A DNA stretch of 37,768 nucleotides from Ruminococcaceae bacterium UBA7147 (GCA_002491825.1 DKWR01000038.1:48233-86000); one strand, 5' to 3'. Shown: positions 23,799 through 32,150, counted from the first letter of the stretch. Made by a program: numbers and translations. The notes: generated by a model not told the origin, from the sequence alone.

Positions 23799-24500
23799 AT
23801 GTCAGCTTACGTATCGGCTATAATTGTAGCGGCAGGCGGCTCGGTAAGAATGGGCATTGCCGACAGCAAGCAGTTCATTCCGCTTTTGTCACGCCCTGCA
23901 ATTGAATACACTCTTAAGGCTTTCCAGAATTGCTATCTGATAAAGGAAATTATTGTTGTCTGCCGTGAACAGGACAAACCGAGAATACAGACTATAGTTG
24001 ATGAAAACGGCTTTTCAAAGGTGAGTAATCTTGTGCTCGGCGGTGCGTCACGTGCAGAGAGCGTTCGCAACGGCGTTGAGGCGGCAAGTGAAAAGGCAAA
24101 ATACTATGCAATTCACGACGGTGCACGACCGCTTATTACCGTTGAAGAAATTCAGCGTGTAGTCGAGGCGGCATTTGAAACAGGTGCGGCAACTCTCGGA
24201 ACATCAGTCACCGACACAATTAAAATCGTTGACGGCTTCAACAAAATCGAAAGCACTCCCTTGCGTTCACAGCTCCGTGCCGTTCAGACGCCGCAGGTTT
24301 TTGAATGTGAATTGTATAGATTTGCACTTGAAAATGCAGGCGACAATGCGATAAACTTTACAGACGACTGTTCGCTCATTGAGAATATGGGCGGTGAAGT
24401 TGAGGTTGTAAAGGGCAGTGTTGAGAATATCAAACTCACCACCCCGATTGACATTGTAATAGCCGAAAGTATCTTAAAATCAAGGGCAGAACTCGGTTAA
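23799..24500 (+). CDS. ispD: 2-C-methyl-D-erythritol 4-phosphate cytidylyltransferase
   Basis: This 233-residue IspD is the third step of the MEP isoprenoid pathway; it joins CTP to MEP. The nucleotide-binding AIIVAAGGSVRMG is at the N-terminus, the active-site IHDGARPLI lies near the middle, and LRAVQTPQVFECELYR follows with the later NFTDDCSLIENMGGEV. Length is standard. The Shine-Dalgarno CGGAGGG precedes the ATG. The next gene is ispF, which acts two steps later. A ribitol-phosphate cytidylyltransferase reading is less likely because of ispF. Confidence 0.95.
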   Translation: MSAYVSAIIVAAGGSVRMGIADSKQFIPLLSRPAIEYTLKAFQNCYLIKEIIVVCREQDKPRIQTIVDENGFSKVSNLVLGGASRAESVRNGVEAASEKAKYYAIHDGARPLITVEEIQRVVEAAFETGAATLGTSVTDTIKIVDGFNKIESTPLRSQLRAVQTPQVFECELYRFALENAGDNAINFTDDCSLIENMGGEVEVVKGSVENIKLTTPIDIVIAESILKSRAELG

Positions 24501-24529
24501 TAAGTTATTCAGACTTTATTTTTTATTTT

Positions 24530-24554
24530 GTAGGGACACGGCATGCCGTGTCCG
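24530..24554. repeat. Short palindromic repeat, GTAGGGACA type, copy 2
   Basis: GTAG is followed by a perfect 20-bp palindrome at 24534-24553 and a G, between ispD and ispF. See copy 1 at 15307-15331. Confidence 0.88.
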
Positions 24555-24584
24555 CCTAAACAATCTGATTAAAAGGTGAAAGCT

Positions 24585-25052
24585 ATGCGAATAGGTCACG
24601 GATATGACGTTCACAAATTAACAGAAAACAGAAAGCTTATCCTCGGCGGAGTTGTAATTCCGTTTGAACTTGGCTTGCTCGGTCATTCCGATGCAGATGT
24701 TCTTGTTCACGCAATTATGGATTCTCTGCTCGGAGCGGCAGCTCTCGGCGATATAGGAAAGCTTTTTCCCGATACTGACGATGCTTTTAAGGGAGCAGAC
24801 AGCATACTCCTGTTAAAAGAGGTGTGCAGAGTTTTAAGCGATAACGGCTATAAAATCGTCAATATCGACTCAACCCTGATTGCGCAAAAACCAAAGCTTA
24901 AGGATTATATCTATTCAATGAGAGAGAATATTGCTTCGGCTTGCAATATAGACATTTCTTCTGTCAGCGTAAAGGCTACAACAGAAGAGAAGCTCGGCTT
25001 TACAGGCAGACTTGAGGGTATTTCCGCCCACGCAGTATGTCTGATTGACTAA
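24585..25052 (+). CDS. ispF: 2-C-methyl-D-erythritol 2,4-cyclodiphosphate synthase
   Basis: This 155-residue IspF makes MEcPP in the MEP pathway. It works as a trimer with zinc. The N-terminal GHGYDVH gives metal ligands, then [27 protein letters not shown], and the C-terminal [17 protein letters not shown] completes the pattern. A GTG three codons upstream lies inside the Shine-Dalgarno AAAAGGTG, so the ATG at 24585 is chosen. It follows ispD with only the palindromic repeat between. All signature residues are present. Confidence 0.96.
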   Translation: MRIGHGYDVHKLTENRKLILGGVVIPFELGLLGHSDADVLVHAIMDSLLGAAALGDIGKLFPDTDDAFKGADSILLLKEVCRVLSDNGYKIVNIDSTLIAQKPKLKDYIYSMRENIASACNIDISSVSVKATTEEKLGFTGRLEGISAHAVCLID

Positions 25053-25143
25053 AACAAAGACTTATTGGAACAGTCATTATTTAATATGTAAAGTAATATA
25101 ATTATTACTGGCATACAATTATTTTATCGGAGGTTTATAAAAA

Positions 25144-25653
25144 ATGAAAACTTGTCCAAAATGTAACACACAGCTTTCTGATGACGCTATGTTCTGCACA
25201 AACTGCGGTACTTCGTTCCAGAATGCAAATCCCCAGCCACAGCAGAATGCTTATCAGAATACACAGCAGACCTATACTCAGCCTGTAGCTCCTGTTGTAA
25301 ATGTCTATGATCACACTGCTGAATTTGACCCGCAGGACGTACATGATAACAAGATTTTTGCTATCCTTTGCTACATAATGGGAATCGTAGGCGTTGTTGT
25401 TGCTCTTCTTGCAAGAAGCTCTGTAAATTCAGCATATCTTTCATTTCACATCAAGCAGGCTCTTAAAATCTCAATTACAACTGTGCTCGTAGGAATAATT
25501 TCCGGAATACTTTGCTGGACTTGCATAGTTCCTATTGCAGGATTTGTCTGCATTGGTATCCTTGAGGTTGTTTCAATTATCTGCTTCTTCCAGACCTGTT
25601 TCAACAAGTCTGTTGAGGCTCCTATTGTTCGCAGCCTTCCTTTCCTTAAGTAA
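25144..25653 (+). CDS. Zinc-ribbon protein with C-terminal membrane domain
   Basis: This 169-residue protein begins with a double-CxxC zinc ribbon (CPKCNTQLSDDAMFCTNCG). A Gln/Asn/Thr-rich linker follows (about residues 30-60), then a membrane domain with about three helices that resembles DUF4870 (AFHIKQAL-like segment LSFHIKQALKIS). The Shine-Dalgarno CGGAGG is 9 nt before the ATG. No function is known for this layout. It is followed by a hairpin that carries the ribosome site of the next gene. Confidence 0.75.
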   Translation: MKTCPKCNTQLSDDAMFCTNCGTSFQNANPQPQQNAYQNTQQTYTQPVAPVVNVYDHTAEFDPQDVHDNKIFAILCYIMGIVGVVVALLARSSVNSAYLSFHIKQALKISITTVLVGIISGILCWTCIVPIAGFVCIGILEVVSIICFFQTCFNKSVEAPIVRSLPFLK

Positions 25654-25672
25654 TCGGATAATTCATACAAAG

Positions 25673-25708
25673 AACACCTTGTTCATATTATTGAACGAGG
25701 TGTTTTTT
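25673..25708 (+). promoter_or_regulatory. Terminator-like hairpin that contains the ribosome site of the next gene
   Basis: Stem AACACCTTGTTCA / TGAACGAGGTGTT (one mismatch) with loop TATTAT is followed directly by T-run and then the ATG at 25709. The right arm holds GAGGTG, the likely Shine-Dalgarno. The structure can end transcription, hide the ribosome site, or both. Confidence 0.85.
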
Positions 25709-26857
25709 ATGTTTAAGAAGGTAATTATCTCAACTACGCTTTGCTTTGCGCTTATGCTTACTGTGGTGTTTCCCGTAAAAGTAAATGCAGTTTCCGCCGA
25801 CAGCATAACAGCACCGTCGGCTGTACTTATGGAAACGTCAACAGGTAAAATTCTTTTTGAGAAAAATTCACACGATCAGCGCCCTTGTGCATCTGTCACA
25901 AAGGTTATGACCTTACTGCTCGTTTTCGAAGCGATAGACAGCGGAAAGCTATCGCTTGATGATACAATAACTGCCTCCGAACACGCTTCTTCAATGGGCG
26001 GAAGTGACATCTGGCTTGAACCGGGAGAAACAATGAGCGCCGACGATATGATAAAGGCAACCGTCGTAGCGTCGGCAAATGATGCGGCTGTTGCACTTGC
26101 AGAGCACATAAGCGGCAGTGAGGATGCGTTTGTCGAGAATATGAATAAACGTGCAAAAGAGCTTAAAATGAATGATACCGTGTTCAAGAATTGCAACGGA
26201 CTTGACGAGGACGGACACGTAACCTCTGCATATGATGTTGCAATTATGTCACGGGAGCTTATGAAGCATGAAAAGATTTTTGATTACACGTCAATCTGGC
26301 TTGATAATTTAAGGGACGGAAAAACCCAGATTGTAAACACAAACAAACTTTTAAAAACCTACAACGGCATAACGGGACTGAAAACAGGCACAACAAACGA
26401 CGCCGGATGTTGTATGTCTGCCTCGGCAAAAAGGGGAGATGTGTCGCTTGTCGCTGTAGTTCTCGGAAGTAAAACAGGTAAGGAGAGATTTTCAGATGCG
26501 GCGGCTCTGCTTGATTACGGTTTTGCTAATATTTCGGTTAAAGAATTGAAACTGCCCGATGATATGCCGCTTGAATTAAAGGTTGACGGTGGAATGGAGA
26601 AAACCGTCAAGCTTAATTGTGATTCTTCTTCAAAGGTCGTTGTAGATAAGGGCAATAATGTTGAAATCAAAACGTCAATTGATTTGTCCGAAAGCGTAAC
26701 AGCTCCGATAAAGGAAAATCAGAAGCTCGGAACACTGACCTACAGCATTGACGGTAAGACGGTAAAGACGTGCGATATTACTGCCGCAGACTCTGTAGAG
26801 GAAGTATCTTTCGGTTCGGTATTCGGCGTTCTTTTTAATTCTCTAATTTCATTATAA
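25709..26857 (+). CDS. D-alanyl-D-alanine carboxypeptidase (S11 family), second copy
   Basis: This 382-residue paralog of the gene at 16484 has a signal peptide ending near residue 27 (VNA). Its motifs are S62-VTK65, SAN (in VASANDAAVAL, the second motif), and KTG in GLKTGTTNDAG. The PBP5 C-terminal domain and a hydrophobic tail follow. It is expected to trim pentapeptide side chains at the membrane. The ATG at 25709 is chosen because the signal peptide begins there, although the frame stays open far upstream through the previous gene. Its ribosome site lies in the arm of the hairpin at 25673-25708, so expression is probably controlled there. Confidence 0.93.
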   Translation: MFKKVIISTTLCFALMLTVVFPVKVNAVSADSITAPSAVLMETSTGKILFEKNSHDQRPCASVTKVMTLLLVFEAIDSGKLSLDDTITASEHASSMGGSDIWLEPGETMSADDMIKATVVASANDAAVALAEHISGSEDAFVENMNKRAKELKMNDTVFKNCNGLDEDGHVTSAYDVAIMSRELMKHEKIFDYTSIWLDNLRDGKTQIVNTNKLLKTYNGITGLKTGTTNDAGCCMSASAKRGDVSLVAVVLGSKTGKERFSDAAALLDYGFANISVKELKLPDDMPLELKVDGGMEKTVKLNCDSSSKVVVDKGNNVEIKTSIDLSESVTAPIKENQKLGTLTYSIDGKTVKTCDITAADSVEEVSFGSVFGVLFNSLISL

Positions 26858-26868
26858 AAATTGACAAA

Positions 26869-26903
26869 TTGACCTTGCAAAAATACTTGTATTATAGTAT
26901 AAT
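26869..26903 (+). promoter_or_regulatory. Overlapping promoter elements of pgi
   Basis: TTGCAA (26875-26880) and a perfect TATAAT (26898-26903) are 17 bp apart. TTGACC (26869) with TATAGT (26893) at 18 bp is an alternative. Confidence 0.7.
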
Positions 26904-26976
26904 AAAACAACAAAGGTACTTATATCGGAGAATACATATTTTATTATTCCGAATAAGAAATTTGGAGGAATTATAA

Positions 26977-28314
26977 ATGGCAACTAAACTAACAGACAAG
27001 TATTTAAGAGGATTTATCAATGAACACGAGTATGAAGGCGTTGCAGCTGAAGTAAAGGCTGCTCACAAAACTCTCCACGAGGGTTCGGGACTCGGCAATG
27101 ATTTTCTCGGCTGGCTCAATCTTCCCACAGACTACGACAAGGAAGAGTTTGCAAGAATCAAGGCTGCCGCTGAAAAGATTAAAAAGGACACCGACGTTTT
27201 CATCGTAATCGGTATCGGCGGTTCATACCTCGGCGCTCGTGCCGCAATTGAGTTTTTAAATTCTCAGAACTATAACCTTACCTGCAAGGATACACCGCAG
27301 ATATTCTTTACCGGTAATTCCATCAGCTCTTCTGCACTTGCAGAGATTATGGAGCTTTGCGAGGGCAAGGACGTTTCTGTTAATATGATTTCAAAGTCAG
27401 GCACAACAACAGAGCCTGCAATCGCATTCAGAGTATTCCGTGAGATGCTCGAGAAAAAGTACGGCAAGGACGGCGCAAGAGAGCGTATCTACTGCACAAC
27501 CGACAAGGCAAAGGGCACACTCAAGGCTCTTGCAGACGAAGAGGGCTACGAAACATTTGTAGTACCCGATGACGTTGGCGGACGTTTCTCTGTTCTTACA
27601 GCCGTAGGTCTTTTGCCGATTGCTGTTTCTGGTGCAGATATTGACGCTCTTATGCAGGGTGCGGCTACAGCACAGAAAGAGCTTGACAACGACGATTTAA
27701 TGACAAACGACTGCTACAAGTATGCTGCAATCCGCAACATTCTTTACCGCAAGGGCAAGGTAATGGAGGTTATGGTTTCCTACGAGCCTGCCTACACAAT
27801 GATGTCCGAGTGGTTCAAGCAGCTCTTTGCAGAGAGCGAGGGCAAGGATAACAAGGGCATTTTCCCTGCAAGCGTTATCTTCTCAACCGACCTTCACTCA
27901 CTCGGTCAGTACATTCAGGACGGCAGACGTACAATGTTTGAAACTGTTGTCCTCTTTGATAAATGTAAAAAAGAAGTTACTCTTGGTACAGAGCCGACAA
28001 ATGTTGACGGTCTTAACTTCCTTTCGGGCAAGACAATGGGATTTGTCAATCAGAAGGCATTTGAGGGTACCGTGCTCGCTCACAACGACGGCGGAGTTCC
28101 CAACATTGTTCTCAATGTACCCGAGATGAACGAAACAGAGCTTGGTTATCTTATTTACTTCTTTGAAAAGGCTTGCGCTATTTCGGGATATATGCTCGGA
28201 GTAAATCCGTTCAATCAGCCCGGCGTTGAAAGCTACAAGAAGAATATGTTTGCTCTGCTCGGCAAGCCCGGATATGAAGACCAGAAGGCTGCTCTTGAAG
28301 CAAGACTCAAATAA
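26977..28314 (+). CDS. pgi: Glucose-6-phosphate isomerase
   Basis: This 445-residue Pgi interconverts glucose 6-phosphate and fructose 6-phosphate in glycolysis. The sugar-phosphate SIS motif [15 protein letters not shown] is clear. [16 protein letters not shown] lies earlier, and [17 protein letters not shown] near the end carries the conserved C-terminal signature. The length, about 450, is that of the Firmicute short form. The Shine-Dalgarno TTGGAGG is 9 nt before the ATG. It has its own promoter at 26869-26903. A small P-loop gene follows after 37 bp. Confidence 0.97.
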   Translation: MATKLTDKYLRGFINEHEYEGVAAEVKAAHKTLHEGSGLGNDFLGWLNLPTDYDKEEFARIKAAAEKIKKDTDVFIVIGIGGSYLGARAAIEFLNSQNYNLTCKDTPQIFFTGNSISSSALAEIMELCEGKDVSVNMISKSGTTTEPAIAFRVFREMLEKKYGKDGARERIYCTTDKAKGTLKALADEEGYETFVVPDDVGGRFSVLTAVGLLPIAVSGADIDALMQGAATAQKELDNDDLMTNDCYKYAAIRNILYRKGKVMEVMVSYEPAYTMMSEWFKQLFAESEGKDNKGIFPASVIFSTDLHSLGQYIQDGRRTMFETVVLFDKCKKEVTLGTEPTNVDGLNFLSGKTMGFVNQKAFEGTVLAHNDGGVPNIVLNVPEMNETELGYLIYFFEKACAISGYMLGVNPFNQPGVESYKKNMFALLGKPGYEDQKAALEARLK

Positions 28315-28351
28315 TTTCTTTTTAAAGTATAATACACCGGAGGATTTTATT

Positions 28352-28768
28352 ATGGTTACTTTACTTATCGGAAAAAAAGGAACAGGAAAAACAAAGAAGC
28401 TTATCGCCCTTGCAAACGAGGCTGTTGCCGCATCTTCGGGCAACGTAGTTGTAATTGAAAAGGGTTCAAAGCTTACTTACGATGTAACTCACAAGGCAAG
28501 ACTTATCGACACAGAGCAGTATCTTGTTGAGGGTTACGATATGCTTTACGGCTTTATCAGCGGTATCTGTGCAGGTAACTACGACGTTACAGATATTCTC
28601 GTTGACTCAACATTCAAGATTTGCCCCGAAGCACTTGAAGGACTCGAAGCTTTCACAAAGAAGCTTCAGGAGCTTTCCGAAACTTCTTCAACAAATATCG
28701 TTCTTCTCATCTCTGCATCAGAAGATGATATTCCCGAGTCAATCAACGCTGTTTGCCAGCAGGTATAA
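28352..28768 (+). CDS. Small P-loop protein of unknown function
   Basis: This 138-residue protein has a Walker A motif, GKKGTGKT, right at the N-terminus (residues 7-14). A hydrophobic strand ending in Asp (TDILVDS) may serve as Walker B, and later IVLLISASEDD may be a sensor-like strand. It is far smaller than most P-loop NTPases, so it may be a minimal ATPase or a nucleotide-binding regulator. It lies 37 bp after pgi with Shine-Dalgarno CCGGAGG, and may be cotranscribed with it. I do not know its role. An earlier in-frame start at 28226 overlaps pgi and is rejected. Confidence 0.75.
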   Translation: MVTLLIGKKGTGKTKKLIALANEAVAASSGNVVVIEKGSKLTYDVTHKARLIDTEQYLVEGYDMLYGFISGICAGNYDVTDILVDSTFKICPEALEGLEAFTKKLQELSETSSTNIVLLISASEDDIPESINAVCQQV

Positions 28769-28793
28769 TTGACGTAATTTTCAAAAATCAACG

Positions 28794-28830
28794 GACTGCA
28801 TACAGATTATCTGTATGCAGTCTGTTTTTT
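28794..28830 (+). terminator. Intrinsic terminator after the P-loop gene
   Basis: A perfect 13-bp stem (GACTGCATACAGA / TCTGTATGCAGTC) with loop TTA is followed by TGTTTTTT. It separates this gene from convergent maf. Confidence 0.96.
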
Positions 28831-28834
28831 ACTC

Positions 28835-29389
28835 CTAAATAATCTCTTTCAGCTTTTTATTCAGCATAGCTACAGGCAAACCGACAACATTATAAAAATC
28901 ACCGACAATTCCCTTGACAAGCGCAGTGCCTTTTCCCTGAATGCCGTATGCGCCAGCCTTGTCCATAGGCTCACCCGTTGCAATATAATCTTTAATTTCT
29001 TTATCTGTAAGCTCAAAAAACTCAACCTCGGTCGTCTGCGAAAATGAAATGCACTTATCCTTGTACAGTAATGCACAACCCGTAATAACTTTGTGCTTTC
29101 TGCCCGACAGACTTCGCAACATTTTGTATGCATCATCTTCCGAACTCGGCTTGCCGAGCATAATTCCGTCAAGAAACACGCCTGTATCACAGCCGATTAC
29201 AATATCATCATAATGATTGTTGCCCTGAATATGCTTTGCCTTTTTAACGGCGAGATATTCAGGCTTTTTTTCAAGCTCAATTTCCTTTTCAATTGTTTCG
29301 TCAATGTCGGCAGGCTCAACCGAAAAATCCTCGCAGATTAGCGACAAAAGCTCTTGTCTGCGTGGAGAAGCTGAAGCTAAAATTATCAT
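28835..29389 (-). CDS. maf: Maf-type nucleoside triphosphate pyrophosphatase
   Basis: This 184-residue Maf protein hydrolyses non-canonical or modified nucleoside triphosphates; YhdE-type members act on dTTP and UTP. The N-terminal LASASPRRQELL is the nucleotide-binding signature. GCDTGV replaces the common ADTVV, and PMDKAGAYGIQGKG is the C-terminal signature. Length is standard. It is on the minus strand, convergent with the P-loop gene. The role in cell division or nucleotide pool cleansing is inferred from the family. Confidence 0.92.
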   Translation of the reverse strand: MIILASASPRRQELLSLICEDFSVEPADIDETIEKEIELEKKPEYLAVKKAKHIQGNNHYDDIVIGCDTGVFLDGIMLGKPSSEDDAYKMLRSLSGRKHKVITGCALLYKDKCISFSQTTEVEFFELTDKEIKDYIATGEPMDKAGAYGIQGKGTALVKGIVGDFYNVVGLPVAMLNKKLKEII

Positions 29390-29451
29390 AATACATACCT
29401 CCGTTTATCATATTATACCATATTTTCTTTTTCGTACAACTGCAAAATATT

Positions 29452-29480
29452 TTGACTTTTCTCACATTACGCACTATACT
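29452..29480 (+). promoter_or_regulatory. Promoter of the DUF4250 gene
   Basis: TTGACT (29452-29457) and TATACT (29475-29480) are 17 bp apart, 33 bp before the start codon. The gene is divergent from maf. Confidence 0.82.
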
Positions 29481-29513
29481 AATTGTATGTAAATTTTGAA
29501 AGGATGTAAAACT

Positions 29514-29690
29514 ATGCCAATCCCAACCGACCCTGCAATACTTTTATCCTACATAAACACACAGCTTCGTGATAATTACCCTTCACTGGACGAGCTTTCA
29601 AAGTCGCTCTCCGTTGATGAAAACGAAATAAAATCAAAGCTTTCCTCAATCGGCTATGAATATAACGTAGAACTAAATAAATTTATATAG
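29514..29690 (+). CDS. DUF4250 domain-containing small protein
   Basis: This 58-residue protein matches DUF4250, small cytoplasmic proteins common in Clostridia. Visible family segments are DPAILLSYINTQLRDNYPSL and IGYEYNVELNKF. It looks like a small helix-turn-helix-like helical domain (LDELSKSLSVDENEIKSKL), but no function is established. The ATG at 29514 is preferred, 8 nt after AAAGGATG; an earlier TTG at 29496 lies next to the ribosome site. It has its own promoter. Confidence 0.88.
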   Translation: MPIPTDPAILLSYINTQLRDNYPSLDELSKSLSVDENEIKSKLSSIGYEYNVELNKFI

Positions 29691-29738
29691 CAGAAATATT
29701 TTGATTTTGTAAAATTGATAATATATTGAGCTGTTACC

Positions 29739-29767
29739 TTGAACAGAGCAAAATATTATGTTATAAT
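29739..29767 (+). promoter_or_regulatory. Promoter of trpF
   Basis: TTGAAC (29739-29744) and TATAAT (29762-29767) are 17 bp apart, with TGT before the -10. It lies 32 bp before trpF. Confidence 0.75.
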
Positions 29768-29798
29768 TATTCTGTTAATGTCAATTTGTGGTGATAAT

Positions 29799-30410
29799 AT
29801 GACTAAAATTAAAATCTGCGGAATAACCTGTCGAGAGGACGTTGAAATTCTTAATGAATTTCTGCCCGAATACGCAGGCTTTGTGATGTTCTTCCCAAAG
29901 AGCAGACGCAATATTTCCGTACAGACTGCTTACAGCTTATTGCCTTTACTCGACAAAAGAATAAAAACCGTTGCCGTTACCGTTTGCCCGACAGCAGAAC
30001 AGGTCAGTGAAATCGGTAAATGCGGCTTTGATTTTATTCAGATGCACGGCGAGGTTGAAAGCTCCGTTATTGACAATTCACCGATTCCTGTTTTTAAGGC
30101 GTTCAATGTCTACGATATTGACAAAGTTAAAGCTTATGACGAAAATAAAAAGGTCTGCGGTTATGTTTTTGACGCCGCTTCACCGGGAAGCGGAAAGACG
30201 TTTGACTGGGATATTCTTAAAAATATTCCTCACGATAACAAGCTTTTTTTACTTGCAGGCGGACTTGATTGCAGTAATGTTTCAAATGCGATTAAAATTA
30301 TAAATCCCGACATAGTTGACGTAAGCTCGGGAGTTGAAAACGAAACAAAGACGGGCAAAAGCAGGGAAAAGGTTGCCGAGTTTATCGGCACGGTCAGAAA
30401 AAGTATTTAG
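29799..30410 (+). CDS. trpF: Phosphoribosylanthranilate isomerase (TrpF)
   Basis: This 203-residue TIM-barrel enzyme isomerises N-phosphoribosylanthranilate in tryptophan synthesis. The catalytic Cys7 lies in KIKICGIT, and FIQMHGEV, FDAASPGSGKTFDW and VDVSSGVE are the conserved phosphate-binding and active-site regions. Length is typical. The start is the ATG at 29799 rather than a TTG in frame 20 codons earlier, which sits in the promoter. No other trp genes are close by, so it is an orphan copy, or the trp operon is split. A response regulator follows. Confidence 0.92.
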   Translation: MTKIKICGITCREDVEILNEFLPEYAGFVMFFPKSRRNISVQTAYSLLPLLDKRIKTVAVTVCPTAEQVSEIGKCGFDFIQMHGEVESSVIDNSPIPVFKAFNVYDIDKVKAYDENKKVCGYVFDAASPGSGKTFDWDILKNIPHDNKLFLLAGGLDCSNVSNAIKIINPDIVDVSSGVENETKTGKSREKVAEFIGTVRKSI

Positions 30411-30440
30411 ATTATTTTGTGTGTTTTAAGGGTGTTATTA

Positions 30441-31154
30441 TTGCGTGTTTTAATTTGTGATGATGAAATCTTTGCGATTGAATCAGTCAAAAAAATCGTT
30501 TCAGAATATTTCAGCGAGCGTGATATAAGCGCTGAAATAGTTGCTGAAACCGACAGTGCAAAAGTTCTTGACGATAAATCGTTTTTTGATATGGCATTTC
30601 TCGACGTTGAAATGCCAAAACACAGCGGACTCGAACTCGCAAAGCACCTTTTAGAAATAAATTCCAATACAATAATTTTCATCATAACCTCACATCAGGG
30701 CTATCTTGACAGCGCAATGGATTTGCGAGTGTTCAGATTTCTTCCGAAACCGCTTGACAGAGAAAGAATTTTCAGCGGCCTTGACTCCGCAATCAGGTTT
30801 TACAACGAAAACACAAGAGTGTTGCTTACCGACGGCTCAACGGCACAGCATATCTATATGCGTGATATTCTCTACATTACTATACATAAGAGAAAAACGC
30901 TTGTGATTACCAAAAGTGAAGAAATAATCAGTGATAGATCTCTTGCTCAGTGGAAAGAAATTTTACCTGATAACTGTTTTGCACAGCCGCACTACAGCTA
31001 CATAGTCAGCCTTCAAAACATAGATAGGCTTGAAAAGGATAATATTGTTCTGAAAAAGAATAATAACGAAACGGTTAATGTAAAAATATCGCAGAGAAAA
31101 TACAAAGAATTTAAAAATAAGTTTTTCGAATATATTTCGCAGGAAAATTTTTAG
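30441..31154 (+). CDS. LytTR-family response regulator
   Basis: This 237-residue regulator has an N-terminal receiver domain and a C-terminal LytTR DNA-binding domain. The acid pair is Asp7-Asp8 (VLICDDE), the phosphoryl site is Asp55 in MAFLDVEMP, and the conserved Lys103 is in FLPKPLD. The LytTR part starts near residue 130 and includes HIYMRDILYITIHKRKTLVI and FAQPHYSYIVSLQNIDRLEK. The start is TTG at 30441, 6 nt after AAGGGTG; no ATG fits. No sensor kinase lies next to it, which is unusual because LytTR regulators usually pair with an HPK10-type kinase. The targets are unknown. Confidence 0.9.
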   Translation: MRVLICDDEIFAIESVKKIVSEYFSERDISAEIVAETDSAKVLDDKSFFDMAFLDVEMPKHSGLELAKHLLEINSNTIIFIITSHQGYLDSAMDLRVFRFLPKPLDRERIFSGLDSAIRFYNENTRVLLTDGSTAQHIYMRDILYITIHKRKTLVITKSEEIISDRSLAQWKEILPDNCFAQPHYSYIVSLQNIDRLEKDNIVLKKNNNETVNVKISQRKYKEFKNKFFEYISQENF

Positions 31155-31171
31155 CATAAAAGAAAAAATTG

Positions 31172-31199
31172 TTGACAAGCCTGCATTTTATGGTATAAT
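31172..31199 (+). promoter_or_regulatory. Strong promoter of rpsF-ssb-rpsR
   Basis: A perfect TTGACA (31172-31177) and a perfect TATAAT (31194-31199) are 16 bp apart, with TGG extended -10. Confidence 0.92.
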
Positions 31200-31205
31200 A
31201 AAACT

Positions 31206-31242
31206 GTTGCTTTGTGCAACAAATCCTTGCGGCAAAAGCCGC
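31206..31242 (+). promoter_or_regulatory. Structured leader of the rpsF operon
   Basis: Two small hairpins lie between the promoter and rpsF: GTTGC / GCAAC with loop TTTGT, and GCGGC / GCCGC with loop AAAA. Autoregulatory S6:S18 leaders are known upstream of rpsF in many bacteria. I cannot confirm the defining bulge here. Confidence 0.5.
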
Positions 31243-31270
31243 CATAATGTCCAGAAGGAGGTGCAATAGA

Positions 31271-31567
31271 ATGGCAGTTACAGCAAATTACGAAACCGTA
31301 ATGATTATTTCAATGAAAAAGGGCGAAGAAGGCATTCAGGCTATCGTTGAAAAGTTCAAGGCTCTCATTGAAAAGCATGCCACTTTAAAGAATGTTGACG
31401 AATGGGGCAAGAGAAAGCTTGCTTACCTCATCAACAAGGAAAGTGAAGGTTATTACGTACTTTTCGATTTTGAAAGCACAGCCGAGTTCCCAGCAGAGCT
31501 TGACCGTATCTACAAAATCACAGACGGCGTAATGCGTTCACTCATCATCAAAAAGGAAGACGAATAA
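31271..31567 (+). CDS. rpsF: 30S ribosomal protein S6
   Basis: This 98-residue S6 is a small-subunit protein that binds with S18 to the platform of the 30S. Segments YETVMIISMKKGEEGI, VDEWGKRKLAYLINKESEGYY and DRIYKITDGVMRSLIIKK are typical. The start at 31271 is set by a strong AGAAGGAGG 9 nt upstream; the frame is open earlier through the structured leader. It is the first gene of the conserved rpsF-ssb-rpsR operon. Confidence 0.97.
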   Translation: MAVTANYETVMIISMKKGEEGIQAIVEKFKALIEKHATLKNVDEWGKRKLAYLINKESEGYYVLFDFESTAEFPAELDRIYKITDGVMRSLIIKKEDE

Positions 31568-31609
31568 TCACATTGTAGGGCTTGTCCCGAATTACGAAAG
31601 GAACACAAA

Positions 31610-32104
31610 ATGTTAAACAGAGTTATTTTGATGGGCAGACTCGTTTCTGCTCCTGAATTAAAGACAACACCGTCGGGTGTCAGCGTTACCAGCTTCAGAA
31701 TTGCAGTTGACAGAAATTATGTCAAGCAGGGTGAGGAACGCAAGGCAGATTTCTTTGATATTGTATGTTGGAGAAATCAGGCTGAATTTGTTTGCCGTTA
31801 TTTCGGCAAGGGTTCAATGATTGCAATTGACGGTCAGTTGCAAAGCCGCACCTATCAGGCGAAGGACGGTACTAACCGTTATGTTGTCGAAGTTGTCGCT
31901 GATAATGTATCATTCACAGGCGAACGCCGTGACAATTCAGGCGGATACAACCAGTCGTACGGAACAAACCAGAGCTATGGAAATCAGTCCTACGGCAACC
32001 AGTCATATCAGCAGGAAGCGCCTGCACAGCAGCCTGCTTCTTATCAGAGCGGTGCAAATGCTGATTTTCAGGATATGCCCCTTGATGACGACTTACCGTT
32101 TTAA
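31610..32104 (+). CDS. ssb: Single-stranded DNA-binding protein
   Basis: This 164-residue SSB has an N-terminal OB fold (MLNRVILMGRLVSAPELKTTPSG, then FFDIVCWRNQAEFVCRYFGKG). A flexible Gly/Asn/Gln/Ser-Tyr linker with repeated NQSYG units follows (about 112-140), and then the acidic C-terminal tip DMPLDDDLPF, which binds replication and repair partners. It lies between rpsF and rpsR, the standard place. It has a good Shine-Dalgarno, GAAAGGA. Confidence 0.97.
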   Translation: MLNRVILMGRLVSAPELKTTPSGVSVTSFRIAVDRNYVKQGEERKADFFDIVCWRNQAEFVCRYFGKGSMIAIDGQLQSRTYQAKDGTNRYVVEVVADNVSFTGERRDNSGGYNQSYGTNQSYGNQSYGNQSYQQEAPAQQPASYQSGANADFQDMPLDDDLPF

Positions 32105-32150
32105 TTACAACTTTAGTTTAAATAATTCTCATTGAAAGGAGAACTTCACT

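Noticed and set aside
25535..25708. Extended N-terminus of the second carboxypeptidase
   Set aside because: The frame is open upstream only because it overlaps the zinc-ribbon gene; the signal peptide and ribosome site place the start at 25709.
31574..31590. Possible third copy of the GTAGGGACA palindrome
   Set aside because: Only TGTAGGG and TGTCCCG-like ends match and the palindromic core is missing, so it is not listed as a repeat copy.
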